DNA of 6,464 nt from an uncultured Bdellovibrio sp. (GTDB lineage: Bacteria; Bdellovibrionota; Bdellovibrionia; Bdellovibrionales; Bdellovibrionaceae). The stretch covers positions 1-6,464 of the forward strand of contig CAMLMF010000154.1 of the NCBI GenBank assembly GCA_946480995.1, written 5' to 3'. The translations under genes and the position numbers were made by a program. Position 1 is the stretch's first letter; the number at the start of each line of letters is the position of its first letter. The notes under the pieces were generated by a model. The model saw nothing but the letters and a program-made list of their open reading frames with translations. It was not told the origin of the DNA and searched no databases. Of this stretch, positions 1 to 5,614 are shown piece by piece.

Positions 1-150
1 GGCTTACCCTGCTGTCAGTGTGGCAAGCCCAGTGAGGTCGCTAAAGACGTGCTCTTTGAGTGTGTCTTGTGTAAGTACAAAAAAACTTCGCTACGGCCGG
101 ATGGACTGCGCTTCTTACCCGCGCAGGAGTGTCAGTTCTGCAATCCGTAA
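1..150 (+). CDS. C-terminal fragment of a protein with a cysteine-pair (zinc-ribbon-like) tail
   Basis: Frame 1 is open from the first base to a TAA at 148-150 and gives 49 residues; the start lies off the left edge. The visible tail has a CCQC cluster at residues 4-7, CVLC at 21-24 and CQFC at 44-47. Three spaced Cys-x-x-Cys pairs in so short a stretch are typical of structural zinc sites, although a four-cysteine site would use only two of the pairs. The stop is 15 bases before the stop of the opposing gene at 166, so the two genes converge with no room for a separate terminator. The family cannot be named from this fragment. Evidence for coding is the open frame, the cysteine pattern and the tight fit against the next gene. 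Confidence 0.68.
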   Translation, partial: GLPCCQCGKPSEVAKDVLFECVLCKYKKTSLRPDGLRFLPAQECQFCNP

Positions 151-165
151 ATATCGGTCTTTGCG

Positions 166-810
166 TCATTTGTTTAATCGGTTTAAAAGTGCCTGTTGTT
201 CAGCGCGAATCGGGCGCATTTTAAATTCCATTTTTGGGAAAACTAAGCCTCCGCCAAAGCCCAATTTCAAAGCCACGTGAAAAAGATCATTCGCACGATT
301 TTTGGCCGGCATCCACGAACCTTCAAGGCCCAGGAATGCCTCGGCGACGACACCCACACCGCGGCCGTAAACTGCACCATTCAGTTCGCTAACGCTGACA
401 CCACTTGGAATGAAAGAGAACATCCATTTATACGCAACTTCAAATTTTACTCCGCCATTATGAAAGTCACACATGAATAATTCTGGGATACGTACGACCT
501 CATCAGTTCCCGGAACTTTTAAAGCCGCATCGAACAGCCAAGTGTCGTGATCCAGCAGTAAAGCACCATTCATTCCTGAAGCATAAAGATAACCTGAGAT
601 AGGAATTTTTTCTGTTACAGCGACGCCAAACTGTTGTTGTAATGTTTGTACTAATTGGTTGATTTGATCGTCGTTCAGGCGAGTATTCTTTTTCAAAGAC
701 TCAACAAGCTCAGCTTGCGTGAAACCGGGATCGTTTTCAAAATCCACTGCATAAGCAGAATTAAGGAAGAACAAAGAGCAAAGAGTAAGAAGCGCGAGTT
801 TTATAGTCAT
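166..810 (-). CDS. Secreted or envelope protein of unknown function, 214 aa
   Basis: The protein begins with a clear Sec signal peptide: a lysine at residue 4, a hydrophobic core to about 17, and an AYA cleavage site at 19-21. The cysteine at 11 sits inside the core and is not a convincing lipobox. The mature protein starts with an acidic, glutamine-rich helical part (about 25-62). A beta-rich, glycine-rich part follows (about 70-200) with GRGVGVVAEAFLGLEG around 149-164 and GFGGG at 184-188, suggesting packed strands. It holds one cysteine, at 114. I do not recognise the family; the alternating hydrophobic strands could be a small barrel or a lipid-binding fold, which is a guess. The start is well supported: GGAGG (CCTCC at 818-822 on the + strand) lies 7 bases upstream of the ATG. 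The gene ends convergent to the fragment at 1-150. Confidence 0.85.
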   Translation of the reverse strand: MTIKLALLTLCSLFFLNSAYAVDFENDPGFTQAELVESLKKNTRLNDDQINQLVQTLQQQFGVAVTEKIPISGYLYASGMNGALLLDHDTWLFDAALKVPGTDEVVRIPELFMCDFHNGGVKFEVAYKWMFSFIPSGVSVSELNGAVYGRGVGVVAEAFLGLEGSWMPAKNRANDLFHVALKLGFGGGLVFPKMEFKMRPIRAEQQALLNRLNK

Positions 811-817
811 TGGATAG

Positions 818-857
818 CCTCCAGCCTAGATAGTATCTGGATTGCGATCGAAAGCAA
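818..857 (-). promoter_or_regulatory. Candidate sigma70-type promoter and SD site for the secreted protein gene at 166-810
   Basis: Reading the minus strand, a -35-like TTGCTT (852-857) is followed after 16 bases by a -10-like TACTAT (830-835), and then by GGAGG (818-822) placed 7 bases before the ATG. Transcription would start near 823, leaving a very short leader that barely includes the SD site. The inverted repeat ATTGC-N8-GCAAT (841-858) covers the -35 box and part of the spacer, so a repressor site is possible. The SD site is solid; the promoter is a match by eye only. Confidence 0.4.
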
Positions 858-891
858 TACGGATTTGGGCGGCCTTGGTTCAGGATAAAAC

Positions 892-1401
892 CTAGGTGAG
901 ATCTTTTTCCATCGTAATTCCTTGGGGCCGATTCGGGGCTGGGCCAACAACGCGCCAGCCGGATTTCTCATAGAACTTTAGCGCTGCCGGGTTGAGTTCA
1001 CTTACAGTGAGGCGTGCTTTTTGAAAGCCACTTTTTCTAAATTCATTGATTGCAAACTCATCTAAGAATTTGCCATAGCCTTTGTTACGATATTCGGGGA
1101 CAAGGTAATAAAAAGAAACATAGCCACAAGAAGGGATTTTTTTTAATTGCTTAAGTTCAATTTGTCCGACGATTTGCGAGTTATGCCAAACGCTAAAGAA
1201 TTGGGAACTGGGGCTTTGTTCCAGCATTGTGAAAATATCGTCTCTGTATTTCGCAAATTCATACTTGCCCAAATTGTTTGGCCAAAGTTCTTTATCTGGG
1301 CCAAAGCTGATCTGAAAAGAATCCATTAGAAACTCATAGGATTTTGCGATATTCGCTTTGTCAAATGGAAGTATCTTAAACATATTTTTCGACGGTAACA
1401 T
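892..1401 (-). CDS. GNAT family N-acetyltransferase, 169 aa
   Basis: This is a single-domain GNAT protein that should transfer an acetyl group from acetyl-CoA to an amine on a small molecule or protein; the substrate cannot be read from sequence. Core motifs are in order: a beta strand at about 93-101 (GYVSFYYLV), then the acetyl-CoA loop PEYRNKGYG at 102-110, which has the standard R-x-x-G-x-G spacing (R105, G108, G110). After it comes the helix DEFAINEF, the strand ARLTVSE at 129-135, and the family's usual N-P-A-A-L-K-F-Y-E-K-S-G-W segment at 137-149. Length is typical. The start is uncertain: neither the ATG at 1401 nor the one at 1383 (residue 7) has a good SD site, and no in-frame GTG or TTG lies between the upstream stop (1471-1473) and 1401. 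The TAG stop is 81 bases from the next gene on the same strand. Confidence 0.9.
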   Translation of the reverse strand: MLPSKNMFKILPFDKANIAKSYEFLMDSFQISFGPDKELWPNNLGKYEFAKYRDDIFTMLEQSPSSQFFSVWHNSQIVGQIELKQLKKIPSCGYVSFYYLVPEYRNKGYGKFLDEFAINEFRKSGFQKARLTVSELNPAALKFYEKSGWRVVGPAPNRPQGITMEKDLT

Positions 1402-1572
1402 TACTTTTGGCGCAAGGTCTTCGAAAAAATAAAAGCTGCGATAATTTTGTTTAGATGCTCTCTGGCTCCTTCATCTTAGCTGCTATTTAATTAGCGTGAA
1501 GGGCGATAATCAAGGTGGGGGCTAATCCAACAGCGTTTGCTCGCACTGGAGCAAACATTGTTTTAAAAATTA
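1402..1572. other. 171-base gap between the GNAT and PhnB-like genes
   Basis: No gene is seen here. The gap holds the perfect hairpin at 1535-1556, a second weaker inverted repeat (CCTTCA 1468-1473 with TGAAGG 1497-1502) and a repeated GCGATAAT at 1438-1445 and 1503-1510. A promoter for the GNAT gene should lie here, but no pair of -35 and -10 boxes stands out. Confidence 0.5.
1535..1556 (-). terminator. Perfect 8-bp stem-loop after the PhnB-like gene, possible terminator
   Basis: GTTTGCTC (1535-1542) and GAGCAAAC (1549-1556) pair perfectly around a 6-base loop, 16 bases past the TAG stop of the gene at 1573-1950. On the minus strand no U-run follows the stem, so it is not a textbook intrinsic terminator in the direction where it would be needed. 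On the plus strand ATTGTTTT follows it, but no plus-strand gene ends nearby. It may act as an RNA 3'-end stabiliser or a weak terminator. Confidence 0.4.
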
Positions 1573-1950
1573 CTATTTTGGTAGATCAAAACCCATCATC
1601 CAGTTGATGCCGAATTTGTCGGTCACTGATCCAAAGTATGATCCCCAAAAAACTTTATCTGGCTTCATGGTAGATTTACCGCCTTCGCCGAGGCTTTTGT
1701 GAAGCTCGTCAACTTCGCCCTGGCTTTGGCAATCCAAGTAAATTTGTGCATTGTTGCCCATTTTAAAATCTTGGTCCATCCAGTCCGAGGCCATCAGCAT
1801 TAGTGGGCCGACTTTAATGCTGGCATGCATGACTTTGTTTTTGTCTTCAGCGGGCATGATTTGCGCCTCGCTCTTAAAACAACGGGCATAGTGAGTCATC
1901 GCTTCTTTGCAGTTGCCGTTAAACATCAAATAAGGGGACATGCTTTTCAT
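1573..1950 (-). CDS. PhnB-like VOC (glyoxalase-fold) protein, 125 aa
   Basis: This is a short member of the PhnB-like branch of the vicinal oxygen chelate superfamily, once labelled 3-demethylubiquinone methyltransferase domain. These proteins are mostly of unknown substrate and are not shown to act on phosphonates. The signs are the opening SPYLMFNGNCKEAM (5-18) and the near-diagnostic ending FWGSYFGSVTDKFGINWMM (101-119). The ATG at 1950 is chosen rather than the upstream in-frame ATG at 1983. AAAGGA (TCCTTT at 1958-1963 on the + strand) sits 7 bases before it, the family's N-terminus begins there, and the 11 extra residues would be charged and unlike the family. A 14-bp palindrome (1969-1982) lies just upstream. 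The gene is divergent from a second VOC gene at 2180, but the two proteins are from different branches and are not a recent duplication. Confidence 0.9.
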   Translation of the reverse strand: MKSMSPYLMFNGNCKEAMTHYARCFKSEAQIMPAEDKNKVMHASIKVGPLMLMASDWMDQDFKMGNNAQIYLDCQSQGEVDELHKSLGEGGKSTMKPDKVFWGSYFGSVTDKFGINWMMGFDLPK

Positions 1951-1957
1951 TGGGAAA

Positions 1958-1963
1958 TCCTTT
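1958..1963 (-). promoter_or_regulatory. SD site that fixes the start of the PhnB-like gene at 1950
   Basis: The minus strand reads AAAGGA here, 7 bases before the ATG at 1948-1950. The longer in-frame ATG at 1983 has no SD site at usable spacing and would place this SD site inside the coding region. Confidence 0.7.
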
Positions 1964-1968
1964 CGTTG

Positions 1969-1982
1969 TGATAACTTTATCA
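1969..1982. promoter_or_regulatory. 14-bp palindrome TGATAACTTTATCA, candidate operator
   Basis: The two 6-base arms TGATAA and TTATCA are perfect inverted repeats around a CT centre. The site lies 6 bases upstream of the SD site of the PhnB-like gene, where a bound regulator would block transcription. It faintly resembles iron-regulator boxes of the TGATAAT-N-ATTATCA kind, but the centre is one base off, so no regulator is named. Confidence 0.35.
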
Positions 1983-1983
1983 T

Positions 1984-2179
1984 GCCCCGCGAAGGGATAA
2001 GATTGAAAGAAAATTGGCGGGGCTTTGACTACAGTCAGGAGCTTTCCTTAACTTAGCGAAAGACGAGCCGTAGACTGCTGCGAGGATCACAGGTAGTGAC
2101 GTCGATTGTCGGCAAGTGGAGCAAGCTTGTTCTGCGGTCAAACTATGCTATTCTTATCCAGATTTTTAGGGAGCTCCAC
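1984..2179. other. Divergent intergenic region between the two VOC genes
   Basis: No coding frame is supported here; the in-frame extension from a GTG at 2096 does not look like VOC sequence. The region holds inverted repeats GCCCCGC/GCGGGGC (1984-1990 with 2017-2023) and TGACT-AC-AGTCA (2026-2037), and near its right end a weak promoter for the rightward gene. No known small RNA or riboswitch was recognised. Confidence 0.45.
2127..2173 (+). promoter_or_regulatory. Candidate promoter and SD site for the GTG-started VOC gene
   Basis: TTGTTC (2127-2132) and TATTCT (2149-2154) are 16 bases apart and would start RNA near 2161. AGGGAG (2168-2173) follows, 6 bases before the GTG at 2180-2182. The SD site is convincing and decides the start; the promoter boxes are only fair matches. 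Confidence 0.4.
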
Positions 2180-2647
2180 GTGAATCTAGCCCAGCAAGGC
2201 ACACTTTTGTCGCACATCGAATTGAATGTTTCTAACTATGCCAAAAGCATTCGCTTCTATGATTTAGTTTTAACTCCCTTGGGGTGGCGTCGCTTAATAT
2301 GCCAGAAGTCCCACACGGTTTTCTCGGATGGACACATGAAGCTTGTTCTGAGCCCGGTAGAGGAAGAACATAAAGCTCCTTCTTTTCATCGCAAAAAAGT
2401 GGGGCTTAATCATTTAGCCTTCTACGCCTCGTCGCAAAAATTCGTCGATGATTACGTGACTTCGGTTTTAAAGCCCAATGGGATTTCTTGTCTCTATCCC
2501 GAAAATGATAAGGGTGACGAAACTTATTATGCGATTTCTTTCGAAGACCCTGACAGGATTAAGATCGAGGTGGTCTATGCGCCGGGATATTGTACCGCGG
2601 AACACTGGACGAATAAGCTCGAGAGCGATTTTGATCCGTATAAATAA
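2180..2647 (+). CDS. VOC family (glyoxalase/dioxygenase-fold) protein, 155 aa, GTG start
   Basis: This is a two-module VOC protein of the kind that binds a divalent metal and acts on a small substrate; enzymes of this fold include glyoxalase I and extradiol dioxygenases. Which reaction this one performs cannot be told. The first module opens LLSHIELNVSNYAKSIRFYD (9-28), with H12 as the likely first metal ligand. The second opens VGLNHLAFYA (74-83), with H78, and closes FEDPDRIKIEVVYAP (121-135), with E130 at the usual last-ligand position. The GTG at 2180 is preferred over the GTG at 2096 because AGGGAG stands 6 bases before it and the VOC fold begins about 10 residues after it. The 28 residues added by the longer frame look non-conserved. 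The gene converges with the Nudix gene, whose stop is 24 bases away. Confidence 0.88.
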   Translation: MNLAQQGTLLSHIELNVSNYAKSIRFYDLVLTPLGWRRLICQKSHTVFSDGHMKLVLSPVEEEHKAPSFHRKKVGLNHLAFYASSQKFVDDYVTSVLKPNGISCLYPENDKGDETYYAISFEDPDRIKIEVVYAPGYCTAEHWTNKLESDFDPYK

Positions 2648-2671
2648 AATTGAACATGGCGACGGTGACAA

Positions 2672-3064
2672 TTATTTTGTTAAAAACTTAGTCTTGGCTT
2701 CGTCGTGTAAGGGAAAGGCCAAGGGGGTGGCGCCGTCAATCAGCATCACTTCCTGAGTCTCTTCGGATTTAAAGCTCAAATCTATATTTTGGATTTCCTT
2801 GCAGACGCCGAAAATTAAAATGCGATTGGACTGTATAGAGTCTCCGATATGAAAGACCTCCCAGGCATCTTCTGAAACCGTCAATCCAGTTTCCTCAAAA
2901 AGCTCACGACTTAATGCCTGTTGAAATGTTTCCCCTGAATTTATGTACCCGCCGGGAAAAGCTATTTGCCCCTTGCGCGGTTCGATACTACGACGAATAC
3001 CAACTAGTTTGTTTTTATACGGCACTATTGCTACGGCGACGGGAACTGGATTTGAAAAAGACAT
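2672..3064 (-). CDS. Nudix hydrolase, 130 aa
   Basis: This protein should cleave a nucleoside diphosphate linked to another group, releasing a nucleotide; the substrate is not evident. The Nudix box is complete: G39, E45, R53-E54-L55, E57-E58, G60-L61, matching G-x5-E-x7-REU-x-EE-x-GU, where the glutamates bind the metal. The stretch KGQIAFPGG at 31-39, just before the box, is the common substrate-side motif. At 130 residues it is a minimal single-domain Nudix protein. Its start has TCCT on the + strand (3071-3074; AGGA on the coding strand) 6 bases upstream. This SD overlaps the TAG stop of the GNAT gene in front of it, so the two genes form an operon with an 8-base gap. Damage or metabolite clean-up is a reasonable role but is inference. 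Confidence 0.93.
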   Translation of the reverse strand: MSFSNPVPVAVAIVPYKNKLVGIRRSIEPRKGQIAFPGGYINSGETFQQALSRELFEETGLTVSEDAWEVFHIGDSIQSNRILIFGVCKEIQNIDLSFKSEETQEVMLIDGATPLAFPLHDEAKTKFLTK

Positions 3065-3072
3065 ATCGAATC

Positions 3073-3591
3073 CTATTGTGTTGGCTTGTTAAAGTTGTTT
3101 GTCCTTGGCATTGGCAGAACGAATTTTTCATAAGTAACGATATCGTCGGGATCTTTGCCAAGTTTTTGCGTGTCGGTCCCTTCGTAAGCGAAAGCGCACG
3201 CCTGTAGCCCTTTGATCGCCGGAAGATTTGTCTTGCGAGTAAGAGCTGCGATAAATTTATACTCGTTATAGTGATTGGAACAATAGTCGAGAGTGGATGC
3301 GAGGATGAAGCTGAAATATTTTTTTCCACGATGTTCTGGTGGAATAACTGCAAAGATATGCAGATAGTCGAACTCATCATCTGGATAAAGGCCGACGAAG
3401 CCTACAACATGCCCCTCGTAAAGAGCCGTCAGGTGTTTTTCTGCGGAAAATGCGTTCAGCGCCGCGATCTGCTCCTCAGAATTTAAATCAGCGAATGCTT
3501 TCTTCGGGGCGTCGGGTTCGGAGGATTCGAAATAACTATCGTGCAGTTTAATAATTTCGCTCGGTGAGGGCTTGCGCAAGTGAATCTTCAT
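3073..3591 (-). CDS. GNAT-like acetyltransferase with altered acetyl-CoA loop, 172 aa
   Basis: The order of elements fits a GNAT domain. EGHVVGFVGLYPDD (59-72) is the beta hairpin, followed by the strand YLHIFAVIPPEH (76-87), the loop and helix RGKKYFSFILASTLDYC (88-104), the strand KFIAALTRKT (112-121) and the segment NLPAIKGLQACAFAYEGTD (122-140). The loop is odd. The usual R-x-x-G-x-G/A would need glycine at 91 and glycine or alanine at 93, but they are lysine and phenylalanine. The two lysine codons there lie in a run of seven A's (T's at 3319-3325). The start ATG has no clear SD site, and an in-frame stop at 3604-3606 rules out any longer form. It is the first gene of a pair with the Nudix hydrolase. 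Activity is uncertain; substrate unknown. Confidence 0.85.
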   Translation of the reverse strand: MKIHLRKPSPSEIIKLHDSYFESSEPDAPKKAFADLNSEEQIAALNAFSAEKHLTALYEGHVVGFVGLYPDDEFDYLHIFAVIPPEHRGKKYFSFILASTLDYCSNHYNEYKFIAALTRKTNLPAIKGLQACAFAYEGTDTQKLGKDPDDIVTYEKFVLPMPRTNNFNKPTQ

Positions 3592-3620
3592 GAGCCAATA
3601 GTTTCAAAGGGGGATTCCAA

Positions 3621-3649
3621 TGTATAGGTGCTCCGCATTATGACGGAAA
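3621..3649 (-). promoter_or_regulatory. Weak candidate promoter for the GNAT-Nudix operon
   Basis: On the minus strand TTTCCG (3644-3649) is followed after 17 bases by TATACA (3621-3626), about 30 bases upstream of the ATG at 3591. The -10 box is fair and the -35 box poor. The 78-base gap to the preceding gene has no U-tailed hairpin, so read-through from the exported pair upstream is also possible. Confidence 0.3.
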
Positions 3650-3669
3650 TCTTTCCTGCGGCGAAGACT

Positions 3670-5160
3670 CTACTGTGCGCCTTTTTGTTGGCCGGTTTCT
3701 CCCGGTGTGATCGTGTTGGCCACTTTCAGCTTTCTACAGAAAGCAGATAAATCTTCTTTTTCAAATTTCAAGACTGTTTCGACATCCCATTTTTGAATGG
3801 TTCGCAGTGGAGTTCCCTTCGCATCAAGTATCCCACCACCTGCAGAGACATTCTCAATCTTTGCCTTAATTTCAGACAGACATTTTGAATCACAACTATC
3901 GACCACGGACTGACATTGGGATACTCGCAGATTGCTGAACGAAGGGGTGCCATTTTTAAAGTAGAATTTTGGATTCGACTCGCAAGTCTTATCGCGGATA
4001 ACACCAATAAAAGCCGCCATCTGCTCTTCGGAAGTACCACTCTCAAAGCAACGAGGACATTTTGGTGTGGTCAGTTCCTGAAGCTCCGCCAGCTTAATCG
4101 AAAAGCGCGGCGTCTGCTTCCAGGTTTCAACCTTTGTGCTATCAATATACGCGAGAGTATTATTGTCTAAAAAAATAGGGTAATAAGAATTCGTTTCCGT
4201 GGACTTCGCAATGATTGCCGGAATTTTCTTTTCACGATCAAAGACGACAGATTCGATGTTGCTAATAGCGCCGGCAGACTTAATGATGTTTTTATTAAAG
4301 TTATTGTCCATCGTTTTATCGACGTGATATGCAAGACGTTTGCCGTCCGGACTAAAATCAATTTTTCCGACCATTCCGGGAAGCGTTTCTGTAATCTTGC
4401 ATTCATTCCCTGATTTGCCGATAGAGAACACATGGGTGACTCCCTTTTCGGCATCATAGGCCGAGTACTCGTCGCCACTTTTACTTTGTGCAGGCAAATA
4501 ACCCCGAAGACTTTTGCAAAGAGCTTTTATTGGTCCGGCGGGAGAAAGTTTTTTTGAAGCTTCATTGTATTCGTAATCTCTTGCACGAATTCCTTCCTGC
4601 GTTTCGAAAAGCATTCTGTAAGAGGTGACTGAACCATTTTTTCGTAATTTACCAAAAGATTGATAACTAAAACTGGCGTTCTTGTCTATGAAGAGAGGTT
4701 TATCTAAAGAATCTCTGGAGTAAAAAGTCATTACCTGAATAACATACGGCTTACCAGAGGCTTCAATTTCTTTGAGGCTACAAGCGCCCTCACATCCTGA
4801 AACCCGTCCTTGATAAATCTCTAGGCCTTCATAGTCTTTTGGTTTCGGGCTGTATTTTTTAGTTTTTGGATCATAGAGTAAACTTTGAGGAACGCTCAAA
4901 ATTTTCCCATCGGGAGTCAATATCGGATCTATTGTTCCCGGAACCTCTGTTTTTTTTCCTGTTTTTGAATCCAACAAAATATTTCCATTGCTTGTGGCAA
5001 AACCAATTTCCGCCGTGTCTGGTGCACCACGAATAAAGTAATTTACATTTTCAGGCACGGGAAGCGTCTTTACTATTTTAGCATCCTGGATGACATTACA
5101 AAAATCTGTCGTCCCATGAGCCGTGGACGAAAGAGTCAGGAGTAGAAAAATATATTTCAT
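3670..5160 (-). CDS. Exported cysteine-rich protein with beta-propeller-like (WD40/TolB-type) repeats, 496 aa
   Basis: A short signal peptide (residues 1-16, hydrophobic YIFLLLTLSS, cleavage near AHG) sends the protein out of the cytoplasm. The body looks like blades of a beta-propeller: DPILTPDGKILSV (78-90), KIDFSPDGKRLAYHV (266-280) and YPIFLDNNTLAYIDS (327-341) match the pattern of TolB/WD40-like repeats. There are twelve cysteines: 21, 123, 127, 215, 254, 368, 371, 393, 416, 423, 427 and 475. Six fall in a tight group at 368-427, so a disulfide-bonded C-terminal domain is likely. No CxxCH haem site is present. Its ATG overlaps the TAA stop of the gene in front by one base (TAATG), with AGGAAGG at 5171-5177 as SD, so translation is probably coupled. 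The function is unknown; a periplasmic binding or scaffold role is inference. Confidence 0.88.
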   Translation of the reverse strand: MKYIFLLLTLSSTAHGTTDFCNVIQDAKIVKTLPVPENVNYFIRGAPDTAEIGFATSNGNILLDSKTGKKTEVPGTIDPILTPDGKILSVPQSLLYDPKTKKYSPKPKDYEGLEIYQGRVSGCEGACSLKEIEASGKPYVIQVMTFYSRDSLDKPLFIDKNASFSYQSFGKLRKNGSVTSYRMLFETQEGIRARDYEYNEASKKLSPAGPIKALCKSLRGYLPAQSKSGDEYSAYDAEKGVTHVFSIGKSGNECKITETLPGMVGKIDFSPDGKRLAYHVDKTMDNNFNKNIIKSAGAISNIESVVFDREKKIPAIIAKSTETNSYYPIFLDNNTLAYIDSTKVETWKQTPRFSIKLAELQELTTPKCPRCFESGTSEEQMAAFIGVIRDKTCESNPKFYFKNGTPSFSNLRVSQCQSVVDSCDSKCLSEIKAKIENVSAGGGILDAKGTPLRTIQKWDVETVLKFEKEDLSAFCRKLKVANTITPGETGQQKGAQ

Positions 5161-5609
5161 TATCTTACGCCCTTCCTGAATTCATCGAGCTCTGCAGGCA
5201 GTTTATAGCCTGGCAGGGGCGGCCTCGCGAATTTGCCCTTAGAGATAAAGTGATAACTCGGATAGTGAATACGGGACCCTCTCTTCACAAGCTGCACAGA
5301 TCTATTCTGTCTCAAATACTCCGTCGGCCACTTGTTCTTTGCAACAATCTGACGAGCCAATGCAAAGTTGGCTTCAGAATCAAGAACAACAATAACTTGC
5401 ATTTTATTGCGGCGGCCATATTCAACAATTTCGGAAATTCCTTGGACAGAGAGACTCATATGGGGTGACCAAGGATAAATGACGACAGAGTTCTCCATTT
5501 TTAAGCTGCTTTTGAAGATGGATTGTAAATCTGAGTCGAGAAAGGGGGGCCATGGTGGCGACGCTGCAAAAATAGTTGTTAAAAAGATCCAGTTCAGGAA
5601 AAGTGTCAT
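5160..5609 (-). CDS. Exported thioredoxin-like protein lacking cysteines, 149 aa
   Basis: A hydrophobic N-terminus (2-15, then AAS) looks like a signal peptide, although it has no lysine or arginine before the core. The rest follows the thioredoxin plan. Strand SVVIYPW (41-47) is followed by WSPHM (47-51) where an active protein would have WCxxC, then the helix SLSVQGISEIVEYGRRN, the strand QVIVVLD (71-77), a helical insert, and RIHYPSYHFISKGKF (113-127). There P117 sits at the place of the conserved cis-proline and SKGK at the usual end turn. No cysteine occurs anywhere in the protein. The fold call is my reading of the pattern and moderately secure; loss of redox activity follows from it. 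The ATG at 5609 is the only reasonable start, with an in-frame stop at 5613-5615, and it has no SD site. It leads a coupled pair with the gene at 3670-5160. Confidence 0.78.
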   Translation of the reverse strand: MTLFLNWIFLTTIFAASPPWPPFLDSDLQSIFKSSLKMENSVVIYPWSPHMSLSVQGISEIVEYGRRNKMQVIVVLDSEANFALARQIVAKNKWPTEYLRQNRSVQLVKRGSRIHYPSYHFISKGKFARPPLPGYKLPAELDEFRKGVR

Positions 5610-5614
5610 ATCTC

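Noticed and set aside
20..280. 86-codon plus-strand open frame at the left edge
   Set aside because: It is out of frame with the cysteine-rich tail at 1-150, overlaps the end of the secreted protein gene, and has no SD site or recognisable domain.
1969..1982. Fur box at the TGATAACTTTATCA palindrome
   Set aside because: Arms resemble the box but the centre spacing differs, and the downstream VOC gene gives no iron context.
1951..1983. Upstream ATG for the PhnB-like gene
   Set aside because: No SD site at 1983, while the ATG at 1950 has AAAGGA at 7 bases and matches the family N-terminus.
2096..2179. Upstream GTG extension of the VOC gene by 28 residues
   Set aside because: The GTG at 2180 has an AGGGAG SD site at 6 bases and the extra residues do not resemble the family.
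2648..2673. AATTG...CAATT repeat between the convergent VOC and Nudix genes
   Set aside because: Five A/T-rich pairs around a 16-base loop are too weak for a terminator call.
3015..3380. 121-codon open frame on the minus strand overlapping the GNAT and Nudix genes
   Set aside because: It is in another frame of two well-supported genes, is rich in Ser/Arg with no domain, and is not the frame a -1 slip at the A-run would enter.
3633..3661. CCGCA...TGCGG hairpin with inner GGAA/TTCC between the propeller gene and the GNAT gene
   Set aside because: The stem is interrupted by a 7-base bulge and no U-run follows on the minus strand, so it is too weak to call a terminator.
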